Source: Shewanella sp. Isolate11 (GTDB taxonomy: Bacteria; Pseudomonadota; Gammaproteobacteria; Enterobacterales; Shewanellaceae). Taken from it: 64,000 bases of DNA. How positions within the stretch are numbered: position 1 is the stretch's first letter; every line of letters begins with the position of its first letter. The position numbers were made by a program, and so were the translations under genes. Below the pieces are notes generated by a model that did not search any database, had not been told where the DNA came from, and worked only from the letters and a program-made list of their open reading frames with translations. The stretch spans positions 248,477-312,476 of the forward strand of contig NZ_JAKEVF010000002.1 of the NCBI RefSeq assembly GCF_022398315.1, given 5' to 3'. Shown here one piece after another: positions 1 through 8,533 of the stretch.

Positions 1-738
1 GTGTTGGAAAAGGCCGGTGATTTGGCAGCGCTACTCACTAACCTTGAAGAAGGTGATGTGCTATTTATCGATGAGATCCACCGTCTTAGTCCTGTGGTTG
101 AAGAAATTCTTTATCCAGCAATGGAAGATTATCAACTGGACATCATGATAGGTGAGGGACCAGCTGCTCGCTCGATTAAATTGGAGTTACCTCCATTTAC
201 ATTAATTGGTGCGACGACCCGCGCAGGAGCCTTAACTTCGCCGCTCCGTGCACGTTTTGGTATTCCACTGAGACTAGAATTCTATAATGTTGCAGATTTA
301 AGCACGATTGTCAGTCGTTCTGCCAATGTATTGGGCTTACCCATAGATGATTGTGGTGCCACTGAAGTTGCGCGCCGTTCACGCGGTACGCCTCGGATAG
401 CAAATCGTTTGCTGCGCCGTGTCCGTGATTACGCCGAAGTGAAATATGATGGCGAGATCACCAAAGCCATTGCAGAGAGTGCGCTTGATTTGCTCGACGT
501 GGATGTTGAAGGTTTCGATTATATGGACCGCAAGTTACTGCTCGCTATTATCGATAAGTTTATGGGCGGCCCAGTGGGGCTGGATAACTTGGCGGCAGCA
601 ATTGGTGAAGAGCGTGAGACCATTGAAGATGTGCTCGAACCTTTTTTGATCCAGCAAGGCTTTATTCAACGTACCCCTCGTGGCCGAATTGCAACTCAAA
701 GGGCGTACCAGCACTTCAATGTGATTAAGCCCGAGTAA
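1..738 (+). CDS. ruvB: Holliday junction branch migration helicase RuvB (3' part)
   Basis: RuvB is the hexameric AAA+ motor that drives Holliday junction migration with RuvA and RuvC. The reading frame is open at the window edge, so the first codon here is not the true start. About 90 N-terminal residues, including Walker A, are missing compared with the usual length of about 335. Walker B (FIDEIHRL) lies near residues 22-29. Sensor 1 follows (IGATTRAG), then the arginine-finger region (SPLRARFG) and the C-terminal winged helix ([12 protein letters not shown] and TPRGRIAT). A strong terminator lies about 35 bases after the stop. Only the truncation limits certainty. Confidence 0.97.
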   Translation: MLEKAGDLAALLTNLEEGDVLFIDEIHRLSPVVEEILYPAMEDYQLDIMIGEGPAARSIKLELPPFTLIGATTRAGALTSPLRARFGIPLRLEFYNVADLSTIVSRSANVLGLPIDDCGATEVARRSRGTPRIANRLLRRVRDYAEVKYDGEITKAIAESALDLLDVDVEGFDYMDRKLLLAIIDKFMGGPVGLDNLAAAIGEERETIEDVLEPFLIQQGFIQRTPRGRIATQRAYQHFNVIKPE

Positions 739-771
739 CGGCAAAAACACGATTAATCTATCATTTTTATA

Positions 772-808
772 AACGCTATAGGAGCTCTGTTTCTATAGCG
801 TTTTTTTT
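772..808 (+). terminator. Rho-independent terminator of ruvB
   Basis: A perfect 10-bp stem (AACGCTATAG with CTATAGCGTT) encloses an 11-base loop and runs into eight T residues. It lies just after the ruvB stop codon and isolates ruvB from the receptor gene downstream. Confidence 0.9.
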
Positions 809-1555
809 ACCTCATCTTTTATATTTTATGCTGAAAGTTATTAAAGGCATAAAGATTAGCAATCGACATAATATAAAAATTTTATATTTTTTGGTGTTGT
901 GGAAATTGCTTTTACTCGACAATAAATACCTTACAAATATTACTGTTAATTATTTAATCGATTATAGGTTTTAAATTGGTTTGAATTGATGTTTATCTGA
1001 TGAGCATAATTATGTAACTGCGAACAGAAATCATGTTGCATCAACGTTAATTGTATTTGTTTATTGTTTTTATTTTTGGTTTAAGTTGTTTTTGTTGATT
1101 TTGTGTTTACCTCAACAAAGCTATAAATTGATTATTTAACCACCAAATTAATAAGTCGAATTCCCTCAAAACAGTTATCAATATGCCATCTCAAAGTTTG
1201 TTACAGCTCGGAATTTAGCCGATTAAGCGATCTTTATCACAAAAAAATGCTTTTTGTGAGTTACATTTGTGTTGCGTTTTTTGTAGTTGAAAAAACTAGC
1301 CTATAGCTAGTTAACTAGTTAATTAGCCTATTCGTTAACAATTAAAAGTTTATGAATTAATCAATTTCTCATTAGTAATACTTTATTTAAACTTTTTATT
1401 AACTTTTGAGGTTGATTTGTTAATTAGTTTTGCGGTTGACGTAATGAATGTTGAAGCACAGTATCAGGACCGATGTTATTTCTTAGCATCCAATAATAAT
1501 TAAATAATGAATAATTGAAGAACGAATAGTAAATATACTAGGGAGTTTCGTTTTA
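809..1555 (+). other. Long AT-rich leader of the TonB-dependent receptor
   Basis: About 750 bases hold no convincing gene on either strand. The region is very AT-rich. Two symmetric blocks stand out. One is a 9-bp inverted repeat (TCACAAAAA / TTTTTGTGA) at 1237-1259. The other is a group of overlapping palindromes at 1295-1318: ACTAGC-CTATA-GCTAGT, overlapping the perfect 12-mer CTAGTTAACTAG. The length suggests regulated transcription of the receptor. I cannot assign the sites to a known regulator. Confidence 0.5.
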
Positions 1556-4105
1556 ATGAGTAAAACAACTAAATTGGCAACTGCAATTAAATTAGGTTTA
1601 ATTGCGTCGGTTGCCACCAGCGGTGTTGTCAGTCATTTAGCTCTTGCTGCAGATGATGGTGCGAAAATTGAGCGTATCGCTGTCACAGGCTCACGCATTA
1701 AACGCCAAGATATGGAAACTGCTTCGCCAGTCACCACTATCGATGCGAGCGCGATTCGCAATGAAGGTTATAAGTCTGTCGATGAAATTCTTCAGGCACA
1801 AACCTCAATGGCGGGTGCCGCTGTTGGTTCAAGCACTAACAATGGCTCAGATGGTGTTGCCCAAGTCGATCTTCGTGGTATGGGTGCCAGTAGAACATTG
1901 GTATTACTCAATGGGCGCCGTATGGTGAACTCGGGTTCGGGTGCCGATAGCGCTGTGGATTTGAACACCATTCCTGTGGCTATGATTGCTCGTGTTGAAA
2001 TCCTTAAAGATGGTGCATCAGCAGTTTATGGTTCAGATGCTATCGCGGGTGTTGTTAACATCATTACTAAGAAAGATTTCGAAGGTGTACAAATCGACGT
2101 TACTGGCGGTATTACCGATAAAGATGACGGCGAGAACGGCGAGATTAGTGCGCTCTATGGCGTAAACACTGATTCGGGTAACTACACCATAGGTGCGGCA
2201 TATTCAAAGCGTAAAGGTGTTATTCAGTCAGATCGTGATTGGACTGAACCTGGATACAGCTCGTTTATCCCAACGGGTAGTCTTGGCGGTCAGGTCATGG
2301 ACAGCAGTGGTAACTGGGTTGCACGCAGCACTGGTTATGATTACACCCAAGACAGCTGGTATCAGACTCCAAGCGAGCGTTACAGCTTGTTTGCTAATAC
2401 TACCCAAGAATTGGGGGATGATGTTGTTTTCACTGGTGATGTGCTTTATACCAAGCGTAAGTCAAGTCAGCAAATGGCTGCTCAGCCTGCAGATGTGATG
2501 TTAAATGTCTGTGGTGATCCTAATATTTCAGCTACGGCTTCTTGTATCACACTTGATCAAGCTATGGTTGCTGGCGGCATTGCCGCAGATAGTACGGGTC
2601 GTGTTAACTATCGTCGTCGTACAACTGATGCTGGTCCTCGTATCTATTCTCAAGACACTGACACCTACCGTGTATCAGCTGGTCTTGAAGGTAGCTTAGA
2701 CATCAATACTGGTATGAACTGGGATGTGTCTTACACCTATGGTAACAACAAGGCTGAGACTTCGGTTGCTAACTCAATTAACGCAACTAATATGAGTCAG
2801 TCTATTTATGACAATCAAGCCGAATGGTTCAGTGGTGATCCATTGTCGCAAAGTATCGTTAACGATATTAGCTATCTTGAGCAAACTGAAGGTGGTAACG
2901 AACAACACGTACTTTCTGCTGGGTTAAATGGTGAGTTGTTTGAGCTGTCAGCCGGTGCTGTAGGTTTCGCGATTGGTGCAGAATATCGTCATGAAAGTGG
3001 TTACTATGATCCAGACCCTGTGGTTATTGCTGGTGACAGTACGGCCGCACAGCAAGACCCAACTGATGGTAGCTACAGCGTGATTTCTGTTTTCCAAGAA
3101 GTGAGCGTGCCTTTCACTGACAAATTAACCGGTGAATTTGCGCTACGTTTCGATGATTACTCTACCTTTGGTAATGCATCGACTTGGAAGATTGGTCTGA
3201 CTTACGTTGCAACCGATGACTTAATGCTTCGTACCGTTGCTGCAACCGGCTTCCGTGCACCAAATGTTTCTGAACTATATGGTGGTAACACAGGTTCTTA
3301 CGATTACCTTGATGATCCATGGGGTAACGAACAAGATCCACAGATTTTAGTGAACTATACCTCTGATCCAGATCTACAACCTGAGAAGTCTGAGTCATAC
3401 ACTGCTGGTCTTGTTTACTCTCCAAGCTATATTGATGGCATGTCTCTGACATTAGATTACTGGCGCTTTAAGGTAGAAGATGCCATTACTCGTCTTGATG
3501 CTCAATCAGGCTTAAATAGCTGTTTTGCTGGTGATGTCGACGCTTGTGACACCTTCAATATTACGCAAGCGGGTAACTTAGAAAACTTCACTAACCCGCT
3601 AACTAACGTGGGCAGTCAAGATACTTCTGGTATCGACTTTAACCTGTCGTATAACTTTGAAGCGTTAGGTCTAGAATGGAAGGTCAACAACGACACGACA
3701 TATCTACTTAACTTTGAGCAAGATGGCGAAGACTACACTGGTACTGTAGATGGTAACTTCGGTGCTTATGCGACTGTAAGAAACAACTTCAGTGTTCAGG
3801 CGGCTTTAGGTGATTGGTCTGTGATGTACTTCAACCGTTACATTGGTGAAATGGACGACGAGTACACAGATTATGATGCTAACGGTAATCCATTTGCTGC
3901 GGTTGCGACTTCTGATTCAGTGCTATATCACAACGTGAGTGGTACTTACCATCTGAACGAGATGGTAACCCTAAGCGCAGGCGTGAAGAACTTTACCGAT
4001 GAATTACCATCGGCGGTTTCTAACGGTAGTGATGGTGGTACCGTACCTGAAGTGTTCGACACTATTGGTCGTCAGTACTATGCGGGTGTATCGATGAAGT
4101 TCTAA
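1556..4105 (+). CDS. TonB-dependent outer membrane receptor
   Basis: This 849-residue outer membrane receptor would import a substrate into the periplasm using TonB-ExbBD energy. A signal peptide covers about residues 1-31 and ends in LALA before ADDG. A TonB-box-like stretch (IERIAVTGSRI) follows. The plug domain (about 45-175) has the usual VDLRGMGASRTLVLLNGRR and YGSDAIAGVVNI signatures. The rest is the beta barrel, which ends in a C-terminal phenylalanine (GVSMKF) as expected for BAM recognition. A GGGAG-type ribosome binding site precedes ATG 1556. The gene stands alone between terminators. The substrate is unknown. The family shape resembles receptors for carbohydrates or peptides rather than siderophores, but this is a weak inference. 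Confidence 0.93.
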   Translation: MSKTTKLATAIKLGLIASVATSGVVSHLALAADDGAKIERIAVTGSRIKRQDMETASPVTTIDASAIRNEGYKSVDEILQAQTSMAGAAVGSSTNNGSDGVAQVDLRGMGASRTLVLLNGRRMVNSGSGADSAVDLNTIPVAMIARVEILKDGASAVYGSDAIAGVVNIITKKDFEGVQIDVTGGITDKDDGENGEISALYGVNTDSGNYTIGAAYSKRKGVIQSDRDWTEPGYSSFIPTGSLGGQVMDSSGNWVARSTGYDYTQDSWYQTPSERYSLFANTTQELGDDVVFTGDVLYTKRKSSQQMAAQPADVMLNVCGDPNISATASCITLDQAMVAGGIAADSTGRVNYRRRTTDAGPRIYSQDTDTYRVSAGLEGSLDINTGMNWDVSYTYGNNKAETSVANSINATNMSQSIYDNQAEWFSGDPLSQSIVNDISYLEQTEGGNEQHVLSAGLNGELFELSAGAVGFAIGAEYRHESGYYDPDPVVIAGDSTAAQQDPTDGSYSVISVFQEVSVPFTDKLTGEFALRFDDYSTFGNASTWKIGLTYVATDDLMLRTVAATGFRAPNVSELYGGNTGSYDYLDDPWGNEQDPQILVNYTSDPDLQPEKSESYTAGLVYSPSYIDGMSLTLDYWRFKVEDAITRLDAQSGLNSCFAGDVDACDTFNITQAGNLENFTNPLTNVGSQDTSGIDFNLSYNFEALGLEWKVNNDTTYLLNFEQDGEDYTGTVDGNFGAYATVRNNFSVQAALGDWSVMYFNRYIGEMDDEYTDYDANGNPFAAVATSDSVLYHNVSGTYHLNEMVTLSAGVKNFTDELPSAVSNGSDGGTVPEVFDTIGRQYYAGVSMKF

Positions 4106-4124
4106 TCTCATTGAGATAGACAAT

Positions 4125-4151
4125 AAAAAAGCGCCTTATGGCGCTTTTTTT
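4125..4151 (+). terminator. Terminator of the TonB receptor
   Basis: The stem AAAAAAGCGCC / GGCGCTTTTTT with a TTAT loop lies about 20 bases after the stop. The A and T tracts on both sides mean it could work in both directions. Confidence 0.92.
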
Positions 4152-4198
4152 ATTCAAGTAAAAATACAATTAACCTTTAATAGCATTCAAAGTAAATT

Positions 4199-4342
4199 AG
4201 TGATCAGCCCGTTTGTAACAGAAAAGGCGCAGGAAAAATTGCCGAGAACAAGGCGTAAATTCAGTAACTAGTTATTCTAATTGCAAAATTTACAACACGG
4301 TTATCGGCGATTTTAACTAGCAAGAATGATCAGATAATTACT
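4199..4342. repeat. Imperfect palindromic intergenic element
   Basis: Two arms of about 35 bases (4230-4261 and 4284-4320) are imperfect reverse complements around a core of about 22 bases. Shared blocks include GCCGA and GTAAATT. Both ends carry GATCA (4202-4206 and 4328-4332), so symmetry extends outward. The tail has CGATTGGTAT, which recurs at about 7838 in another gap. It looks like a dispersed Shewanella intergenic repeat. I recognise the style, not a named family. Confidence 0.5.
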
Positions 4343-4358
4343 GCGATTGGTATAATTA

Positions 4359-4769
4359 TTAACCTAAGCCATGTTGGGCTGATTTAAGCTGAATAAATTC
4401 AATTTTATAACCATCAGGATCTTCAACAAAGGCGATCTCTGTTGAGCCACCTGCGACAGGGCCGGGTTGGCGAGTGACTTTACCGCCAGCCGCTTCGATA
4501 GCTGCGCAGCGCCCGTAGATATCGGCTTCACCAATGGCGATGTGACCAAAGCCTGTACCAAGATCATAGCTGTCTGTGTCCCAGTTATAGGTTAACTCAA
4601 TGACCGCAGCCCCAGAAGCTTCTTCATCAAAGCCAACGAAAGCTAATGAATAGCGATATTCTGGGTTTTCAGAGGTTCTCAGTAATTTCATTCCCAAGAT
4701 CTCTGTGTAAAATTGAATGCTGCGCTCTAGATTGCCTACTCGAAGCATGGTGTGTAACAGTTGTGCCAT
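4359..4769 (-). CDS. gloA: Lactoylglutathione lyase (glyoxalase I)
   Basis: GloA converts the hemithioacetal of methylglyoxal and glutathione to S-lactoylglutathione in the cytoplasm. At 136 residues it has normal length for the family. The metal ligands expected from the E. coli enzyme are present: His6 (LLHTML), Glu58 (VIELTYN), His76 (GFGHIA) and Glu124 (GYKIEF). The [17 protein letters not shown] stretch is typical of bacterial GloA. The gene is monocistronic. No partner gloB is visible in the window. Confidence 0.97.
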   Translation of the reverse strand: MAQLLHTMLRVGNLERSIQFYTEILGMKLLRTSENPEYRYSLAFVGFDEEASGAAVIELTYNWDTDSYDLGTGFGHIAIGEADIYGRCAAIEAAGGKVTRQPGPVAGGSTEIAFVEDPDGYKIEFIQLKSAQHGLG

Positions 4770-4931
4770 GAAAACCTCTAAGTCAGGAGGGGATAAGATG
4801 TCTTATTATACTCATAATGAGTTGAAATAGGGCAGTTTAGGTTATGATTAAGGTGATTCAAATGCTGTCTTGCCGGCACGAGTTATCAATTGTCATATAG
4901 CCGATCGATATCACACTATTTTGTTAAACCC

Positions 4932-4960
4932 TTGGTGTAATTTTGTCAGGACTGGATAAT
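4932..4960 (+). promoter_or_regulatory. Candidate sigma-70 promoter of the 27-residue ORF
   Basis: A TTGGTG -35 hexamer at 4932-4937 is separated by 17 bases from GATAAT at 4955-4960. The start codon lies about 30 bases downstream, so a short transcript ending at the 5101 terminator is expected. Confidence 0.5.
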
Positions 4961-4988
4961 GGCTGTAATTACTTAAAGGAGTAGGAAA

Positions 4989-5072
4989 ATGCAAACTGAG
5001 TTAAAAATGGCCTTAGGTTTAGCGGTCACTATCGCCTTATGCTTATCAATTTTCTTTGTGAGTATGTTTTAA
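4989..5072 (+). CDS. Small hydrophobic peptide, single membrane segment
   Basis: This 27-codon reading frame starts at ATG 4989 after an AAAGGAG ribosome binding site about 7 bases upstream. The product begins MQTELKMALGLAVTIA and ends FFVSMF. Residues 8-27 form one uninterrupted hydrophobic helix. A promoter-like sequence precedes it and a strong terminator starts two bases after its stop. It therefore looks like a complete, independent small gene. I do not recognise the family. It could be a small membrane regulator of a larger membrane complex. A chance ORF inside a small RNA is the alternative. Confidence 0.6.
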   Translation: MQTELKMALGLAVTIALCLSIFFVSMF

Positions 5073-5074
5073 GT

Positions 5075-5101
5075 TAAAAGCCGCTATTAGCGGCTTTTTT
5101 A
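5075..5101 (+). terminator. Terminator of the small peptide gene
   Basis: The perfect stem AAAAGCCGCT / AGCGGCTTTT has an ATT loop and continues into T residues. It begins directly after the 27-codon frame. Confidence 0.9.
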
Positions 5102-5289
5102 CTAGCTGTGCTCCAAAATCAAATATCAATTTCTGACTAAAATTTTTAATTGAATCAATAATATTCGACCTAAATGAGAACCGTGTTTACTTGATCTACT
5201 GTTAATCATACTACTGGGTTTTGTAGAAACGATTTTGTCCGCTAAAGTAGTTTTACTAAAGATCAAAAGAGGTTGTATTATAACTAACT

Positions 5290-6231
5290 CTACATGGTTA
5301 AAGCGATCTTCCCAACGGTTCTGCCTGATTCAATCGCGGCATGGGCCTCAACCATTTCCGTAAATTTGAATACAGTTGAAACATGAGGTTTCAGGCTGCC
5401 TTCGGCTAACAAACTAGCCAACCATGCCATGTCATCACCGTTTGAATTCACTAACATAGCCTGCACTGTGAGGGTTAATTTTTTCGCTTGTTGTTGCAAT
5501 ATTTTAGGTATTTCTATCATTGCAATTGATACTAGTTTCCCGCCAGCACTCATTACCTGAAGTGATTTAGTCGCAATTTGTTCTCCTTGTGTATCAAACA
5601 CAAAGTTAATATCAGTCAATATTTCCTCGAAAGCCTGGGTGCGATAATCAATATGTTGATCAGCGCCAAGTGATAAAACAAATTCACGATTTTTTGCTGA
5701 GCTGGTTGCAAATACATAGGCTCCCATTTTTTTCGCGATTTGGATCGCAAAATGACCAACACCACCAGAGCCAGCATGAATAAGCACTTTATCGCCAGCT
5801 TTAACGTTATTTTTTAGCGCTTGTAATGCAGTTAGAGCTGCAAGTGTGGTTACTGCGGCATCGGTAAATGAAATACCTGGGGGAATGCTTGCAAGCTGAG
5901 ATTCATCTGCTGCAACATATTCCGCATAAGCTTTACCATGACCGGGAAAGTTCACCATACCAAACACAAGATCACCAATTACATATTTGCTGACCTTATT
6001 GCCAACCGCCACAACTTTTCCGGCGACATCCCAACCCAAGGTAATAGGGCGCTCTGGGCTGACTAAACCGGATAAACCTTCTTCCGAATACTTAATTTTG
6101 GCATCTACAGGGTTAATACTAATTGCTTTGGTTTCGATTAATACTTCATTCTCTGTCAACAAAGGTTTATCGATGTCAACCAGTTTAAAGTTTTCACCGC
6201 CGCCGGATTTTTCTAATACAATTGATCTCAT
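5290..6231 (-). CDS. Zinc-independent NADPH:quinone-type oxidoreductase (MDR family)
   Basis: This 313-residue member of the medium-chain dehydrogenase superfamily lacks the catalytic and structural zinc cysteines, as in quinone oxidoreductases. The N-terminal GroES-like part has AISINPVDAKIKYSEEG. The Rossmann part begins VLIHAGSGGVGHFAIQ near residues 150-165, the nucleotide-binding glycine motif. Reduction of quinones or reactive enones with NADPH is the likely role. It lies 31 bases after a monooxygenase-like gene on the same strand, so the two probably form an operon divergent from a LysR regulator. A GGAG ribosome binding site precedes the start. The exact substrate is unknown. Confidence 0.85.
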   Translation of the reverse strand: MRSIVLEKSGGGENFKLVDIDKPLLTENEVLIETKAISINPVDAKIKYSEEGLSGLVSPERPITLGWDVAGKVVAVGNKVSKYVIGDLVFGMVNFPGHGKAYAEYVAADESQLASIPPGISFTDAAVTTLAALTALQALKNNVKAGDKVLIHAGSGGVGHFAIQIAKKMGAYVFATSSAKNREFVLSLGADQHIDYRTQAFEEILTDINFVFDTQGEQIATKSLQVMSAGGKLVSIAMIEIPKILQQQAKKLTLTVQAMLVNSNGDDMAWLASLLAEGSLKPHVSTVFKFTEMVEAHAAIESGRTVGKIALTM

Positions 6232-6262
6232 TTTAGACTCCGTTTAATTCATTAATATTGTG

Positions 6263-6646
6263 TTATACATTATTGACTAAATACAATGCAGCCGGCTCCG
6301 GTTTAGCACCCAACTCCGCCATAATTTTTAATGGCGCGTCACCTTCATACTTAGTCCCTTTACGAGAATCTGCGCTTAAATGCGCCAGTAAAATTTTTGT
6401 TGAGGCCCAGTTTTCAACCAACCAAAATACATTGGGTTCTTTCCAATCACGATGAAAGCCAAATTGTAGACAGCCTTCTTCTTCCAATACATAGGGGGTG
6501 TAATCGGTAAAAAAATCAATAAACGCTTGCACGTTTTCTTCTGGTATAGGAAATTTCACGGTTAGACCTATGGCACCTTGATGTGCTGTTGAATTAAACC
6601 ACTCGATAGTTTCTTCAAAAGTAATCACTTTATTGTTCGTCATCAT
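6263..6646 (-). CDS. Antibiotic biosynthesis monooxygenase (ABM) domain protein
   Basis: This 127-residue protein looks like a single ferredoxin-like ABM domain, the fold of YgiN quinol monooxygenase and related small oxygenases. Supporting features are the start of the domain (IGLTVKFPIPEENVQAFIDF), an internal EEGCLQFGFHRD stretch and a strand with FWLVENWAS. These proteins act without a metal or bound cofactor on quinols or aromatic compounds. Pairing with a quinone-type oxidoreductase and a divergent LysR gene suggests a redox-cycling or detoxification unit. Two adjacent ATG codons could both serve as start; AGAGAG lies upstream. The substrate is not known. Confidence 0.75.
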   Translation of the reverse strand: MMTNNKVITFEETIEWFNSTAHQGAIGLTVKFPIPEENVQAFIDFFTDYTPYVLEEEGCLQFGFHRDWKEPNVFWLVENWASTKILLAHLSADSRKGTKYEGDAPLKIMAELGAKPEPAALYLVNNV

Positions 6647-6718
6647 ATTTCTCTCTGTTTATAAGTTGTCCAAAAATTGATGAGGTAAGATTAAACCTTG
6701 AACAAATTCAGATAAAGT

Positions 6719-6741
6719 TGATAATATTTGAAATATTATCA
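6719..6741. promoter_or_regulatory. Perfect palindrome, probable LysR-type operator
   Basis: Two 11-base arms (TGATAATATTT and AAATATTATCA) flank one G at 6730. The palindrome sits between the divergent ABM and LysR genes, 17 bases before the LysR ATG. It contains the T-N11-A pattern typical of LysR-type regulator binding sites, so autoregulation and control of the divergent operon are likely. Confidence 0.65.
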
Positions 6742-6757
6742 AATTAAATTTGAATTT

Positions 6758-7690
6758 ATGTTGGTTAATGATTTACAGGTCACACTGAAAGTTGCCGAAT
6801 TTAAAAGTATTAAACTTGCTGCGGAAAGTTTGGATATGCAAATTGCTACAGCCAGTGCTGCTTTAAAGCGTGTTGAAAAATCCTTTGGTATTGAGTTGTT
6901 TGTGCGCTCAACACGAAATTTACGTTTGACTGCTGCAGGCGAAAAATTTATTCCACAAATAGAGCAAGCTTATGTTTTACTTGCTAATATTGGCCAAAGT
7001 GTCAAAGAGGAACAGGAATTAGTTGAGGGCGAGATGCGCTTATCTGCTCCGTCTGATTTAGGTCGAAATGTACTGCTACCTTGGATTAATGAATTAATGG
7101 CAGCGCACGCTAAAATTAACCTAAAACTGCACATTAGTGATTCGAATGTCGATTTCTATCGTGATCCAATTGATATTGCCCTTCGGTATGGCGTACCAAA
7201 AGATTCATCAATGTATGGTTATAAAATTTGTGACGTGCCGATTGTTTTGTGCGCTGCTCCTGCATATATTAAAAAGGTGGGTATACCCGCTACACCCAAT
7301 GATCTTACATCACTAAATGGCTTGTGTTTTCAATTACATGGAACTGTTCATGATACTTGGCCATTTTCTAATGGCAAAGATACTTTTAAAGTTAAAATGA
7401 CCAGTGATCGTACAACCAACGATTCTGAGTTGGTCAAAAGGTGGTGTGTTGACGGCCATGGTATTGCACGGAAGTCGGCACTTGAAATGGCAGACGATAT
7501 ACTCGATGGCAAGGTTCAAACGTTGCTGGCAGACTACTGTCAAATATCAACTGAATTATGGTTAGTTTGCCCGAGTCGCCAACTGATTACCCCTATGGTT
7601 CGATTATTTAGAGAGTATTTTCAAAACAAGTGTCAAGATAAATTAAGAGAGCTAAAATCTGCCGGGCATCTTGCTTGGTATGTGGTATGA
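6758..7690 (+). CDS. LysR-family transcriptional regulator
   Basis: This 310-residue regulator has an N-terminal winged helix (about residues 1-60, with FKSIKLAAESLDMQIATAS as the recognition region). A periplasmic-binding-like effector domain follows (about 90-295). I start it at ATG 6758 (MLVNDLQ). An upstream TTG at 6728 in the same frame lies inside the operator palindrome and would add ten residues absent from the family. It is divergent from the ABM and quinone oxidoreductase genes, which are its likely targets. The domain resembles the CrgA/AaeR-type subgroup. The inducer is not predictable. Confidence 0.9.
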   Translation: MLVNDLQVTLKVAEFKSIKLAAESLDMQIATASAALKRVEKSFGIELFVRSTRNLRLTAAGEKFIPQIEQAYVLLANIGQSVKEEQELVEGEMRLSAPSDLGRNVLLPWINELMAAHAKINLKLHISDSNVDFYRDPIDIALRYGVPKDSSMYGYKICDVPIVLCAAPAYIKKVGIPATPNDLTSLNGLCFQLHGTVHDTWPFSNGKDTFKVKMTSDRTTNDSELVKRWCVDGHGIARKSALEMADDILDGKVQTLLADYCQISTELWLVCPSRQLITPMVRLFREYFQNKCQDKLRELKSAGHLAWYVV

Positions 7691-7897
7691 AGGTGCTCTA
7701 GGGTAAGTATTAAACAGTTGTAGGCTTCTATCGACACTTTTTCACAAGCATTTTATTTATCTGAGCTTTTACCAATATATAGACGTGATTGCTCAGCGAG
7801 AGTTTAGCACTTCTACTAAGTTGATCGCTTTCTTACACCGATTGGTATTATTTGAATTATTACGTCAGTAAATTCACTTTTAGAAGCAATAAAGTAT

Positions 7898-8530
7898 TTA
7901 CTCAGTTTTATCCTTAAACTCACATAGTTCTTCAATCAGACAACTGCCACAGCGTGGTGTCCGAGCGATGCAGGTATACCTGCCATGGAGAATAAACCAG
8001 TGATGCACGTCGACCTTAAATTCAGCGGGAACCACTTTTAGCATTTTCTGTTCGACCTGGTCGACATTTTTACCCATGGCAAACTTAGTTCGATTAGCAA
8101 CACGGAAAATGTGCGTATCGACCGCGATTGTTGGCCAGCCAAAGGCAGTATTGAGTACCACATTAGCGGTTTTTCTGCCTACGCCAGGGAGCGCCTCTAA
8201 GGCTGCTCTATCTTCGGGTACTTCGCCGTCGTATTTGTTAATTAAAATCTCACAGGCTTTAATGACGTTGATGGCTTTATTGTTATATAAGCCTATGGTT
8301 TTTATGTACTCTTTTAAACCATCAACCCCGAGGTCGAAGATAGCTTGAGCGGTATTGGCCACAGGAAAGAGTTTGTCTGTGGCCTTGTTAACGCTGACAT
8401 CGGTCGCTTGTGCCGATAAAGTCACAGCGACCAAGAGTTCAAAAGGGGATGAAAAATTCAGCTCAGTTTCCGGCTTAGGGTTATTAGCTCGTAAGATCTC
8501 AAGAATTTGGCGGCGTTTTTCGGTATTCAT
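7898..8530 (-). CDS. nth: Endonuclease III
   Basis: Nth is the base excision repair glycosylase and AP lyase for oxidised pyrimidines. The 210-residue protein has the helix-hairpin-helix LPGVGRKTANVV with catalytic Lys120, and Asp138 in VDTHIFRV. The [4Fe-4S] cysteines are 187, 194, 197 and 203 in the C-X6-C-X2-C-X5-C spacing. These numbers match the E. coli enzyme. It starts three bases after rsxE and so is the last gene of the rsx operon, the same arrangement as in E. coli. Confidence 0.98.
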   Translation of the reverse strand: MNTEKRRQILEILRANNPKPETELNFSSPFELLVAVTLSAQATDVSVNKATDKLFPVANTAQAIFDLGVDGLKEYIKTIGLYNNKAINVIKACEILINKYDGEVPEDRAALEALPGVGRKTANVVLNTAFGWPTIAVDTHIFRVANRTKFAMGKNVDQVEQKMLKVVPAEFKVDVHHWFILHGRYTCIARTPRCGSCLIEELCEFKDKTE

Positions 8531-8533
8531 CGA

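Noticed and set aside
1240..1275. CRP site before the TonB receptor
   Set aside because: TGTGAGTTACATTTGTG matches only one half-site; symmetry with TCACA at 1237 is outward-facing with the wrong spacing.
6728..6757. TTG start extending the LysR gene by ten residues
   Set aside because: It lies inside the operator palindrome and the added residues precede the normal LysR N-terminus; ATG 6758 fits better.
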